From Prosopis cineraria (lineage: Eukaryota; Streptophyta; Magnoliopsida; Fabales; Fabaceae): 64,000 nt of DNA. The stretch lies in the NCBI RefSeq assembly GCF_029017545.1, contig NW_026555410.1, positions 1 to 64,000 on the forward strand. The letters are read 5' to 3'. Numbering within the stretch: position 1 is the stretch's first letter; the number at the start of each line of letters is the position of its first letter. The notes beneath the pieces were generated by a model. That model was not told the origin of the DNA. It saw only the letters and a list, made by a program, of their open reading frames with translations, and did not search any database. The position numbers were made by a program, and so were the translations under genes. Of this stretch, positions 33,122 to 45,355 are shown one piece after another.

Positions 33122-36100
33122 ATGGAAAGCTTTCCATCAAATTCAATGGTGAAAAGAAGCTGTCTTGTGCTTCTTAGGGTTCTAACCTCTGTGTGCTTAT
33201 TGATAGCTCTCATCATCATTGCTGTAACCAGTCAAACTGTAGGTGGAGCTAAGTTCAAGTTCAACGATGTTCACTCTTTTAGGTAAGTACGATGATATCC
33301 AGTATTACATGTATTATCATATCAAATTTATGTATTGTGTATTGATTTGGTTCTTAAAATTTAATTTTCATCAATCAAGTTCTTGAAGTTTCTAAATCAT
33401 ATACAGTCCTTTTAGTTTGCATGGGAAATAACATTATAAGGGTAGTAAGTGTGGCGATAATGAAATTTAAATGATCTTGATTGACAAAGATAAAATTTTA
33501 AAGATTAAATTAATAATTAAAGTAAATTTGAGAAATTAAAAAGTTTTATAATCCTTTTTAATTTTTGAATAATATAACTTTTAGTCATTAAAATTTCTCT
33601 TAATTATTGATTTTGTCTTTAAATTTTAACTTAATAAAATTGAATTTTTATAATTATAAATATCTGATTATTAAAAAATATAGAAATTGAGTTATACTTA
33701 ATTAAAAAATATAAAGATTGAGTTTTCATCACTTATGAGTTAAAATTTAAAAACTTAATTGATAATTGAAATAAAGTTTGAGGATTAAAAATTATATTTT
33801 CGCGTAACTTGTCTTTTTACTAGCTACGCTGACATTTCAAACAGACAATTTTTTTTCTTGTGCAAAAATCGAGACATACAGTATTTTTATATTATTTTTT
33901 TTAATTTAACAGTAATAATTTCTTCACTTTTAGGAGCAAAGATGTAAGTGATATATCTCATACATAGAATATTTTTTTTATTCTCCATTTTTTTTTGGTT
34001 GTCCTATGGAGGGAAGTGAAAGATTGCCTTCAATTTTTCTTTTTTCTTTCTTTCTTTGTTTTTTTTTTTTGCTGCTACTTTTCTTCGGTTTTGAGGGAAA
34101 TTAGCGTGTCAAATTTATGAGATTAATAAAAGGTTTCTTCAGTCAGTCAGTTATTTGAGGGCAACGTTAACAGATATTTTGCTGAAAATTCAAAATCAAA
34201 AGCTTACTTTTGACTGAAAATTGTGTTTTTTTTTTTCATTGTATAGTGGCATGATGTGTTTACATATTTTTTATTTTATATATACATGCATGCACAGACA
34301 AACATGCATGAGCGCGCGCACATTCTTTTTGTAGATTTTTTAAATAAAATTAATTATTTAGTTTTTTTTTTTGGCCAGTATTTAGTTTTCTTTTCATTTC
34401 ATGTGCATGAGTCATGAGAGGGTTTTTGTTTTCAGTGTCTGGTTTAGGCACAAGGACAGGTCTAAAATGTTTTTCATAGAACAACTGATGATAAAATACT
34501 TTATAATCATGAAAATTCCATTTAATTATTAAATATGTTTTTTCAGGGAAATTATTTTTTTGCCCTTATACAGTTTTTAGGATATTTAATAAATTTATTT
34601 TATTTTATATAGCAAAAAAGGTTAGTAATGAGTTTTTATAAGTCTAAAAATTATTTTAGTTCCTAACACTATTCATACATTGCATATGATCTACCTAATT
34701 TACATTTACATGATCACTTTTGTTTTTAATCGTCATGAGTTATGCATATTAAAATTTATATAATAAAAATATAACAAGATGAAGCATGAATAATCATATG
34801 ACTAAATTTAATAATATATGTATTAAATATAACTATAAAAATAATTTTGTAGCCGTCTATTTTTTTTTTGGTTGGACGAATTATTGTAATGTCATTTGAT
34901 CTTTGGCTTGGAACATTAACTATTGGGTAACACGTATTAATTAACAACGGGACTACCAATATTAAACATTTTCTAAAAAAATGTGGTCAAAATTCAAAAC
35001 AAGAACATTTCTCGTCGTTTAGTTAGTCAAAAATATGAATATATTTTCTGATTAAACAAATAGGAATGATTATCAATCAATTAATTAATTAGCATAATAT
35101 ATATTGTGTGTGTATTTAAATGCAGATATATGCTGGCGATAATAGTCATTGGGTTTGTGTATACCCTTATTCAAACCTCATTTTCCATCTTCAGCATTGT
35201 CTCAAGAGACTCTCAATTCAAGGGCAATGGTGTCTACATATTTAATTTCTATGCTGACAAGGTATGAATTTAATAATTATTTATTTCTTATCAATTCTAA
35301 AAGTCACTGCTTTTTAATTATTTTGTCCAAATATTAAATCTTAATCAAAATTAATAACAAAAGGTCATGTATTTTTGGCATTTGGTTAATGATAATGTCA
35401 AACTGAACTGATTTTTGCCAAAAAATTGTTTTGAAAGTTGACTTTTCTTAGGTCTTTTTTTTGTTTTGTTTTGTAAACTAAGTCCGAAAGGTAGGTAATG
35501 CTCAAATCTAATTCAATTAAATAGTCTTATAAAAAAAGTTCATTTTCAAAAATCCTTTTAATTAATAAAAGTAGAATCCAAACATGTATGAATTCTTCTT
35601 TCAATTTGTATGAACTTTGTTCGTGGGAGAATAGAGGTTGAAACATTGATAAATAAATCTATAATATGATTTAATGAATTCTTCTTTCAATTTGTATGAA
35701 CTTTGTTCATATGGAATAGGGGTTGAAATATTGATAAATAAAGGGTTGATAAGTAAATAGAATCTTGAACTATTGTTTAAAAATTGTCTTGGGCCCTGAA
35801 CTATTAAAATATGCAAAATAAATTCTAAATTTTTAAATTTATAGCAAAATAAGCTCCAACTGTTAACTTTTTTAATATCGTTACTGTCCACACAGGTACT
35901 ATAATAATCAAGGTTAAATTCACAGAAAAATAAACTCTGAACAGTATTTGCGTGTACAATAACAGTGTTAAAAAGTTAATGATCAGAGTTTATTTTATAT
36001 ATTTCAAGAGTTCAGGGTTTAAGACGATTTTCAAGTAAGAATTTAGGGTTCTATTTACTTATTAACCCATAAATAAATCTATAATATGATTTGGTTCTTT

Positions 36101-36657
36101 TTTAGTTGTCAAAAGATGGCATCCTTTTATCCAACTCATAATGAAATAAATAAAAAACTTTGAAACAAAAATAAGAAAAATTACTCTCCAATCCCACGCA
36201 AACAATCTAAATATAAAAAAAATTCCATAAAATTATAAAATTAATTTGAAACTCAATATTATTGCTATTTAACTGTCAACTAAGCAACTCTACTAATAAT
36301 TTACAACTTTAATATTGATAACTTCAAAAAAGGACATGGAAATTCATTGTAATTGTGTGATTTCAAAAAATTTTCATATTAAAATTGCTTGTATGAGAAT
36401 TTTTTCTATAAAAATATAAAATATTTTTTAATGTGAGGATGATTTGCGGTGGACAGGTAATATCGTACCTGTTAATGTCCGGTGCAGCAGCAGGATTTGG
36501 GGCATCCCAGGATGTGCACAGAATATTCGACGACACACTGAATTTGAACCTTGACGACTTTTTTGCCAAAGCAAATGCATCTGCTAGCTTACTTCTCATA
36601 GCATTCCTATGTTCTGCTATAGCATCTATTTTCTCTTCCTACGAATTGCCTAGGTAG
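33122..36657 (+). CDS. CASPL4D1: CASP-like membrane protein, 4D type (165 aa, three exons)
   Basis: Exons are 33122-33282, 35126-35261 and 36457-36657, all GT-AG, and the frame is intact (498 nt). The protein has four membrane segments (about residues 15-39, 54-73, 100-116 and 141-160). An arginine sits within the first helix (VLLRVLTSVCLLIALI), and the third-helix glycine/alanine run GAAAGFGASQD and the final NASASLLLIAF are typical of CASP-like group 4D proteins. CASP relatives form plasma-membrane scaffolds; CASPs direct the Casparian strip, while roles of the CASPL groups are less certain. The ATG is the first in frame and lies 86 bases after a TATA box. Intron 1 (1.84 kb) and intron 2 (1.2 kb) are long; intron 2 holds a tandem duplication and a 326-bp MITE. 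The exact subgroup is my judgement from motif resemblance. Confidence 0.92.
35588..36092. repeat. 86-bp tandem duplication, second unit split by a MITE
   Basis: Unit A (35,588-35,673) begins atgaattcttctttcaattt and ends in ataaataaatctataatatg plus a few bases. Unit B starts at 35,674 with the same sequence, is interrupted at 35,743-36,068, and resumes to about 36,092. Unit A is the empty site of the insertion. Confidence 0.9.
35743..36068. mobile_element. Mutator-type MITE (326 bp, 9-bp target-site duplication)
   Basis: Left terminus GGGTTGATAAGTAAATAGAA matches the reverse complement of the right end with one mismatch in the first 20 bp. Inverted similarity (ccctgaactattaaaatat and its partner) extends further. 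It is flanked by perfect 9-bp repeats ATAAATAAA (35734-35742, 36069-36077). A 9-bp duplication points to Mutator-like transposase. No coding capacity. Confidence 0.88.
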
Positions 36658-36729
36658 TATTGCCATTGGCTTTTATGGATTTGAGTCCTTTATTAATGCT
36701 TTCAAGGTAACATGTTTCACAAGTACTTT

Positions 36730-36740
36730 TTTAGAATAAA
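36730..36740 (+). terminator. Possible polyadenylation signal of the CASP-like gene
   Basis: AATAAA within agaataaaatc lies about 80 bases after the stop codon. Positional inference only. Confidence 0.4.
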
Positions 36741-37356
36741 ATCTTGTAAGAGAAAAGTTGATAAAGTTCATGCAAGGTTGCTAGGGGGATAAAGAGTATT
36801 AAAAAAATAAAGAAAATCATATATTTAAAAATTAAAAAATAAATTATAAATATATAAGCTTAAAAAGTATTTAACCAAAATCTTTAAGTTATTTTGATAA
36901 AATATATTATCTTTGAGCATACTTAATATAAAAATTTTAATATGATATCAAAGCTGTTTAATCGAGGATAAAAAAATTTGAAAAAATGAAAGATGAAAAA
37001 AATAAGAGACAAAAAAAGAAAGAGAGAAGAAGAAGCATAAATTGAATAGATAAGATGCCTCTGAGACTTAAAAAAAAAAGTATAACAAGAAGAAGAAAAA
37101 AAGAAAAGAAAGATGAAAAAAACAAGAGATAAAAAAAAGAGAAAAGAAAAAGAAAAAATTAAATAGATCTGAAACCTCTAAAACTTAATATAAAAATTCT
37201 AATAAAGAGAAATAAAGGTAGGGTGAACACTATATATGTATATAAATTTGATATTTTTATATTCATACCAATAATCCATGATTTGATGCTATCTATTCTT
37301 GCCTTTAATATATGACCAATTTAAAAAAAAATTGTTTGATGATTTCAAATTATATA
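36741..37356. other. Purine-rich repeat-bearing spacer
   Basis: Two imperfect copies of a roughly 110-bp A/G-rich unit (about 36,983-37,075 and 37,100-37,190) share gaaagatgaaaaaaa, aagagaa and gcctctgagactta-like motifs. No gene. Confidence 0.45.
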
Positions 37357-37974
37357 CTCCATCTATTCCATTTTATAAGATATTTTTTTGATAATTTGTT
37401 ATCCTAAAATATATTCTTTCCATTTTCAAATATTAAAAAAAATCACATGTGTCCCTTTTTTTTTTTTGCTTTTTCTTTTGATATGAGAAAGTTTAGGTGA
37501 GTTATATCCTACTTTTTATTTTTATTTACAAGCAAAACTACAAATTTTAAGGAACATTTGTCACATTTTTTAAAATTGTTTCTTATAAAGTCAATGTATA
37601 TTTTCACAATGCACATTAATTATGGGGAAGATTTAGTCCAAAAATTTTAATTTCAAACATAATTTTTTAATTTCAGACATGTTTAGTATACTTGATCAAT
37701 TTTCTTGAATTGTGTGAATTTGTTATTTTCTCTTATATTTGAAAACAGAAAAAGTAAACTATTTTGAAAAAAATAAAATTTCATTAATGATGATTATTTT
37801 AGTATTACCTCTTATTATTTCACTCTTTAAATAAACTTCATTATTGCTATCTTTTATTAATTAATAGTATTTTTGAAAGTTAATAAGAAATTCAGTATTA
37901 TAAAATATATTTAATAAATTTTATTGGAATGTGTAATTTCATAAAAAATATTTTATAAATTAAGATGAAGGAAT
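37357..37974. mobile_element. Stowaway-like element (about 618 bp)
   Basis: Left end after TA (37355-37356): CTCCATCTATTCC, then ttttataagatatttttt. Right end before TA (37975-37976): aaatattttataaattaag, then atgaaggaat, its imperfect reverse complement. Long for a MITE, so it may contain a nested insertion. Confidence 0.6.
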
Positions 37975-38545
37975 TATTTTCTAGTTAATGGGATCGAGAT
38001 TCTCTCTTGTCCCCTCCCCAATTCTCTAAAACACATTACTACCATACATTTTGTTAGGCTTATGTTTCCAAAGAAAAATACCATCATACCACATGTTTCA
38101 ATAGAACAGGATTGAACGTAGAAGATAGAATCAAGAGAGAATTCATTTCCCAATACACACTAGATAGTTTAATTGCCACAATCTATGCATATCCATTGCC
38201 CTCAGTTTAATTTAAATTTCTTTTATATATAGGTGTCAATGTGTCATGCCCCCACCACCTAAACTTTCTGGATTGTTAGTGTTGGCACACGTGATCATAA
38301 AAGTAAGGGGATAAGGCTTCCACTTCTTTATGTGTCTAAGTTGAATTTTCCCACCATACATCTTGCTAGAACAAGTGAAAAGAAAAATGCAAAAAGATCT
38401 ATTTTAAAGAAGATATTCTTAATAGAGCTAACGTCTTCTCATGCACTCGAAATATTATTAATGATCTCAATCTTCAATCAACATTTAATTATCTCTCTAT
38501 AATGTGTAAGATTAAGAGTCAGATGGTAGCCCCAAAGTAAGGTAA
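37975..38545. other. Spacer
   Basis: No recognised gene or repeat beyond ordinary AT-rich DNA. Confidence 0.35.
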
Positions 38546-39290
38546 TATGATTAAATTCGATATTAACGGGTCAATCAGCAATAATAGTGATGTTGATTGT
38601 GGTGGATTCATTAGAAACAATTGAGAAAATTGGATGAAAGAATTCACGAAATACCTTTGTTATCACCTCAGCACTGTTGCTAAACTTATGAGTATTCTTG
38701 AAGACCTAAACATCTGTTGTGATAGAAAATTTACTAATATCAATTTTTATTCTGACTCTTCGAAAGCTCTCATCATGCTCATTCAACGCGAGTTTTTTTA
38801 GAATTATTCTTTTGTTAAAACTATCAAAGGAATAAAAAAAAACTCACTATGACGAACTGAAGGACCATTTTGATCATGTGCCAAGAAAAGCTTATAAATG
38901 TGCTAACTGGTTGTGTATTAAGTTTCTAATGATAATTTAAATGCTAACATTTTTTATATCCCACCTATAAAGTGCAGAAATCTTTTGTACTTTGATATGA
39001 CATGACTCATTTTTCCCTTGCATGATTTTTTTGTGACCTTATCCAATTATTCTCTCTTTGAAACCATCAAAAGAATCAAGGAACTTGTTATGAGGAACTG
39101 AATGATCACCTTTAATCATGTGATGAGAGAAGCTAATTACTATGCTAAATGGTTGGCATGTTAAGCTTTTAATTATAATTTAAATGTTAAAATTTTTTAT
39201 ATCCTACCCTTAGAGTGCAAAAATCTTTTATACTCTGACATGAGATGATTCATTTTTTACCTTACATGATTTTTCCATGAACTTATACTA
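38546..39290 (+). mobile_element. Decayed LINE RNase H end with a duplicated tail
   Basis: Translating 38,546-38,800 gives KFDINGS, CGGFIRN, ENWMKEF and YSDSSKALIMLIQRE, an RNase H fold of the plant LINE type (D-G-S, GG-I-R, then D-S-x-x-A). The following segment, including a FYIPP...CRNLLY-type end, occurs twice in tandem: 38,802-39,044 and 39,045 to about 39,290. Multiple stops make it dead. Confidence 0.65.
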
Positions 39291-40392
39291 AAAAAAAGAT
39301 ATGAGTGGTTTAGAAAAGTTTATTATTTTCTAAACCGGTCATCCAACTAGTTTAAAAATCCACTTTTTAGATCAATTGTAATTAAACCGGTTATAAAATT
39401 GGTTTAAAGATGCCATAATAGTCTCTGTGTGTTTACTTGTCCTAAAAAGCATGAGTGTGTATATAAGCCTTTAGTAGTGGCTAATGTCTTGAAACAGATC
39501 TCCTATATGGTGGCGACGAGTGCCAGCTCATGTCTGGTAAGAAATCACTCACAGTGGAAGAGTCATTACCAAGCTAATTTAACTTACAAATAAATAATTT
39601 TTTAAAAAATAATAATTATACTAGAATTAAAATTATAACAATATAAGTAGGTTAATCATATTTTTTAAAAAAAATTATAGTAAATATATTAATATAGTTT
39701 TTTATGTAAATAAACTCTTTATATCTTATTTCAATTATTAAAATCTTACATATCTAATAAGATTTTAAGTTAAAATATTTTTTCTTTAGTTTAAAGGTGC
39801 AAAACATAAAAAATAGGAGATGCAAAGTTACAAATTTACACTTCCTACTTACAATTTTTTTTTTTAAAAAAAATGAGAAGTGCATTTGCCCACGTTTAGA
39901 ATAATGTGGCTCAGCCACTCATGGCATTGGAGCCCCTCCCTCTCATCAACGAGAATCGTGTCTTCCCTAAAATCACTATTCTTTGACAAAAAATTTAAAA
40001 AGTTCATACATTCCTTATTATAATATGCTTTATTTAAATATATTATTCACTGAAATGCTATCATAAATATGCATTATAATAATATTTTTAAAAGTATTTA
40101 AGTGATAATAATGAATGCATCACCATTGAATCAAGTGAATAATCAAATCAATAAATATGATTATGTATGACAACATGTACTGAAAATATGAAAATGATCT
40201 AGTTAAATCCGTCCAAAGGCTTTTTCTTTTTATGGATACAAGTAGAGGTGTTTATAGTTGTATCTATCTCAATTGGCTCATATCTATCTTGATCATGTTG
40301 GGATGAGTTTGTCTCAGCCCAAAAAAAATTGAGATAGAACAGAAAAGGGATCAGGATGGGGCAAAACTCCAGATGCACCCATCCTGATATTA
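39291..40392. other. AT-rich spacer
   Basis: A small perfect hairpin (GGTTTAGAAAA at 39,307-39,317 with TTTTCTAAACC at 39,326-39,336). No gene. Confidence 0.4.
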
Positions 40393-40716
40393 TATATTAT
40401 TCTTTTTTAATAAACAAAGGAGCAGCTCAAATGCTGCTAGAGCAAATACAATCTTGTTCCATGAGATGAGATATCTCCTGCATCTCATCAAATTGATAGA
40501 AACCAGGCTATTTTTGTGTGGCATGTCAACCTAAGAAATTAGCCACTCTATTTGCTTATCTATATATGAAAATGACATATGCACTCCATTCTTGTTGCAA
40601 AAGCGATTAGATCTCCTTAATAAGATCTCCTGATGAGCACTAATATCTCCGCCATTAATGAGTTCCACTGCTTCTTGAGCATACGAAGCAATCATAATCC
40701 AATGTGTGCCACAGTC

Positions 40717-40914
40717 CTAAGCAAGTTTAATTCCTGTGAGGATAGCCCAAATCTCAACGTTGAGGCTATCAATGAAAGTATGATTGAATGTGAAACCTTG
40801 TATAAGCTTGCCACGGTGGTCGCGAATAACACCACCACATCCTCCTTTCAAAGACCATGAGAAAAATGCTCCATCTACATTAATCATGCACCATTCCTCA
40901 GGTGGAGCTTCCAT
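40717..40914 (-). pseudogene. RNase H domain of the LINE
   Basis: Reads CMINVDGAFFSWSLKGGCGG, then IRDHRGKLIQGF and NVEIWAILTGIKLA: an RNase H with the first Asp and the Glu-equivalent helix present. Confidence 0.8.
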
Positions 40915-42190
40915 TTGCTCACAGTGCTCATCGATTTTCGTCCAAACCAGTTCAACTTCTTACACATTTAGATCACCCAGGCTCTTCATTATCGCCATAG
41001 CTTCAACTTGGATACCTTTTTTAAAAGTATTTTTATCTTCAAAGATGCGATTATTCCTCTGCTTCCACAAAAGCCAGCTTGTGATAGTGAAGATTGCACT
41101 CCAATCATCATAATTCTCATTCCCTAAATAGCGTAAATTCCACTTAACCTAGTCTTTCAAGCCTAATGAGAAGAAAATAGGGCGTTTTGATGGATTCACC
41201 AAAGAGAGCTAGAGGTCATGGGTTGAGGAGCAATCACAAACCACATGAAGTAAGTTTTCACTCTGTACTGAACACCATGAGCAAGTATTATTAGCAGTCA
41301 TTTTCCTCTTTTGTCTCTCCTCATTAGTCAAAAGTCTGTTGTGAACTATCAACCAGGGGAACGTTTCACATCTTTAAGGGACCTTTAATTTTCAACATTT
41401 CTCCTAGGAGATGCTGGTGTCCTTCTTTGTGGGGCACACAATGTCTTATGCATATTTCACAGAGAAGTTACCATTCTTCTCCCATTTCCATTCATTAATG
41501 TCCCTGTCTTTTCCAAACCTTCTTCTACCTTATGCTAGACGCCTTTTATCCTAGACCGCACATTCAACCCTGGTCAGTTGTATCGATAGAAGGTATTTTA
41601 TCATATCCACACATATATTTAGCGTGAATAACATGAACCCACTAGTCATTAGGCCATTTAACTAGATTCCAGCCAAGTTTCATCATGAAAACTTGATTTT
41701 GACCTCTCGCTTGCCGGATCCCCAAACCTCCCTATTTCTTTGGCTCACAAACCTGGCCCTAAGAAAGCAGGTGGCTCTTCTTAACATCATCTGTATTATC
41801 CCACATGAAATCCCTATTACATCAATTTAAAGTATTGTACGTACTAATCGGCAGGAGGGATGTTTACATAGGATATGCTGGAATAGCAGACGTGATTGAG
41901 GAAGTGAGAGTTACCCTTCTAGCCATAGACAAAGCCGTAACCTTCCAGCTAGAAAATCTTTTCTTCACCTTATTTATTACCGCCCCAGAAGTTCCTCTGT
42001 TCACACGCTTGCAATGCAGAGCCACACCTAGGACTGTTCTTGTAAAGGCAAGAAGTGCGCTAATCTACTCTTGTCTACCATTATGAACATTATTACTGAA
42101 ATAAATTCTGGTCTTGCTCACATTCACCTTCATTCTGGAGCTTTCACAAAAAGCATGCAAACATTCTTTAATAGCCAGAGCCTGAGGCAT

Positions 42191-42403
42191 TCAGGCCTCC
42201 GCAAACAATAAAATGTCATCGGCAAAAAATAAAGGGAATATGGGTGGTCTAGTCTTGCCTAACTTGATAGGCTGCCATTCCTGCTTCACTATACTCTGTT
42301 GAATAATGTGGGCAAGACGTTCGATGCAAATCACAAAGAGATAAGGGGAAATAGGATCTCCCTCATAATTAGCTCCAAGATATGTTTGGGAACGTAAACT
42401 CAT
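42191..42403 (-). pseudogene. Reverse transcriptase core of the LINE
   Basis: Contains YEGDPISPYLFVICIERLAH and the FADD active-site box. A homopolymer of 18 C (42,480-42,497) lies just upstream in the reading direction and would disturb the frame. Confidence 0.88.
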
Positions 42404-43414
42404 CTAAGCAAGACCGGAGAAACTGCCAATTCACACGATCATATGCTTTCTCAAGGTTGATTTGATGGCCATGAATCCTCCCCCCCCCCCCCCCCCCAAT
42501 AATCCATAGAATGAATCACCTCCTGGGCAACGATAATATTTTCAGAGCTATGGCGGCCCGGGACGAAGCTGCATTGATTTGGTGAGATAATGCTCGGTTC
42601 TAGAGGATTTTCTTCGAAATTAACACAAGTAATGTCTTATTGATCTCTGCAATAATCAACGGGTTAGAAAAATACATATTTTATAGTCTTACAAACGAAG
42701 GGTCCTACCACACTCCATTGATTTTGATACAATAAAGCTCCAAACTCATTTGGTCATGGAGCTTTCATAGCACCCATCTCCTTAATTGCCTCCTATATCT
42801 CAGAATCCGCAATGTCTCCACCGAGGGAGATCAACTTTGATTCACTTATAGGGGAAAAGAGACTGAACATTTAAGTGGGTAATAGGCCCTGCTATCATCA
42901 ATGAATAAATTGGAGAAATAATCAATAGCCATACATTTAAGGATTTGCTCATCATAACTCCACAACCCCTCAAAATCAGATAAAGCTCCAAACTTATTAG
43001 CACGCTGTCTACTATTTGCCAAGCAATGAAAGTAATGTGAGTTTTCATCCCCTAGCAATGCCCAATTACTTCTAGCCTTCTTTGCCCATAAGATGCTATC
43101 TTGAATAATGACTTTCTCCAGTTCTAACCAGAGTTGCTCTTGAAGTTTCACAAGATGATCTTTATTTCCACCCCAAGTTGGTGCGCGGGTGATACCACCC
43201 AGTAGACAGATAAGCTTCCTTTTCCTTCGACCTGTGTGCCCAAAAACCTCACTATCCCACCGTTGATATTCCTTAGTAAATGAATCTAACTGCTCTGACC
43301 ACTGGTCTTCCTCTTTCCACACACTCTTTGCAAAATCGTCAAACTGTTCATGAAGCACTCGGGATGCTAAAATTGAAATGGTCTTTTCGACGTACCTGGT
43401 TATATTATTCTTTT

Positions 43415-45355
43415 ATTATATATGTTAATTATTATGTTATTTGTATCGTTTATTTGTTTATATTATTTCTTTATTTTTACTTTATTTAATTTTGCATTAT
43501 TTTGTGACACTTGGTTTAACCAAGCAAATTACGGAGTATTTTCTCATAATTATTGATATTGAATTAAAAATGCAAATCTAGATTGTTCCCATTCAAGTGA
43601 TCTACTGAGTTTATTTTTTGAATTTACACTTAGGCCCATTTGTTGTTTATTATAATATGAATTTAATAGGCTCTAATCAAATAGCTTACGCATGCAGTTG
43701 AGTTTTTATATTAGGATGTCTCATGTCTTTATATTTATTTATTTATGTGTTAAAGTTCAATTGATTAATCATATATATATAAGTATGATTTATTGTACAT
43801 ATTAGTTAAGTATTATTAGTTATTTGAAGATACAAAGGTGATTAAAACAATTAAGAGTGATCGTTAGGATATTCCAACTCCTATTGGAACGAAACAACTT
43901 CTAACATGAGACATGAAATAAAATTTAACTCTAAATTATTTTTTGAGATGAAACACGAGATGAGAGTGTCCTAATCCCATCTAATCTCTTAAACCCTCTA
44001 AATTAGCAGTAAGGTTAATTTCAATACGTGGAAAGGTTAGTTTTGGAATTTTGTACCTTGTCTTTGTGAGGACGTGGATGAGATATTTTCACCGAAAACA
44101 CCACGTGCTCCAATCAATAATGATGTGTCCCCTTCGCTGAAAGTCTGGAAAGTGTCACTCAATAATACTGAAATTTCCCTCCAACCATTCGTTGTGTGGA
44201 TACCATTTCTCCTTCTTTAGCTTCTTGTTTTTAGTTTACATCTCATGGTCTTCCCATTATTGATTTATGCCACAGTACATTATATGAAATTCAAAGTAAT
44301 GTTAATAACTCATAAATGAACCAAATCTACTTATTCAATAATTACTTTAATTATAATGATAGAATTTTATCAATGTTTAAAAATTATTAAAATATAATTC
44401 TTTTCAAAAATTTGGAACAACTTTCATGATTAGAACACCTTCCATGTACGTTGTTCCCTCCAAAAATTTAAGATACTTAAAATTTGATGAGAGATGAGAT
44501 TTAATATTTTTTAAATATTATATTATGAAATCCCTAACAACCATTTGATTAAATTAATAATTGTTATTATATCACGCGAAACACTTATTAAGTAAATAGG
44601 TTGTACCAATCACCAAATTCAGGTTCGTAATATTCAATCTATTTTAAAAAAAAATCAATTTCTTTTACATATATGCATGCGTGTGTGTGCGCACCGTTGG
44701 CATTTAAAAATGGAAAAATTACATTTAAGAATTTGTCAAAAAATTTGTTTGCAAACGAGAGATAATGACAAATTTCATTCAAAAAAAAAAAAAAGTTTAT
44801 TTTTCATTTAATAACAATTCATTTAATATTAGTCTTTATATTAATAAATTTTTTATCAAGTTCTTAATTGTAATTCTCCTTTTAAAACTTATCTTGACAG
44901 TTCAACTTCATAAGAATTATTTAGCATGTAAAATGAAATGAAATTCAAAAATTAGATAAGAGATTTTTTTTTTTGTATGACAATTATATCCTTGAACTAT
45001 ACAATGTCACTGGCCAAAGAAAAAAAAAAACTATGCAATGTCAATGCCTATAATAACTTTTCTGGGTTCATGAAGTCTCAAAATTAAAAAAGAGTACCTA
45101 ATAAAATTTAATTACAATGCTTTAAAATATGAAACTTGAAGTTGATAAAAAAAATATTAAAAAATTCATAAATTTATAATTATCATTTTTTTTGTCGATA
45201 AGTAGAATTATAACCAACGCAGTCATAATTTAACCAATATCAATTAATCTCTTCCAGTTGTGTATCCGTTGGCTTCTACGGAATCTAACCGATATAATTC
45301 CCCCTTATAAGCCGACTTTGGTGCGCGTCTTTCTCAGCCTTGGTGGTCTACAACA
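43415..45355. other. Intergenic region and symporter promoter
   Basis: AT-rich, no recognised gene. Just before the next gene, cttataag (about 45,303) may act as its TATA element, giving a short leader. An A13-type run lies near 44,789. Confidence 0.4.

Larger units (their letters stand above)
40393..43414 (-). mobile_element. 5'-truncated L1-type LINE with 14-bp target-site duplications
   Basis: TATATTATTCTTTT flanks the insertion on both sides (40,393-40,406 and 43,401-43,414). On the minus strand it opens directly inside ORF2 without the endonuclease domain. 43,358-42,846 reads WKEEDQWSEQL, YQRWDSEVFGHTG and SNWALLGDENSHYFH. The reverse transcriptase follows, with GDPISPYLFVICIERLAHII and the catalytic FADDILLF (42,403-42,191). 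RNase H lies at 40,914-40,717 (INVDGAFFSW, then GGCGGVIRDHRGKLIQGF). Stops and shifts interrupt all parts. The short A tail is seen as T residues just after 40,406. Such truncation is usual for target-primed reverse transcription. Confidence 0.92.

Noticed and set aside
42842..43048. Second minus-strand frame overlapping the LINE
   Set aside because: Shadow of the LINE ORF2 frame at 42,846-43,358.
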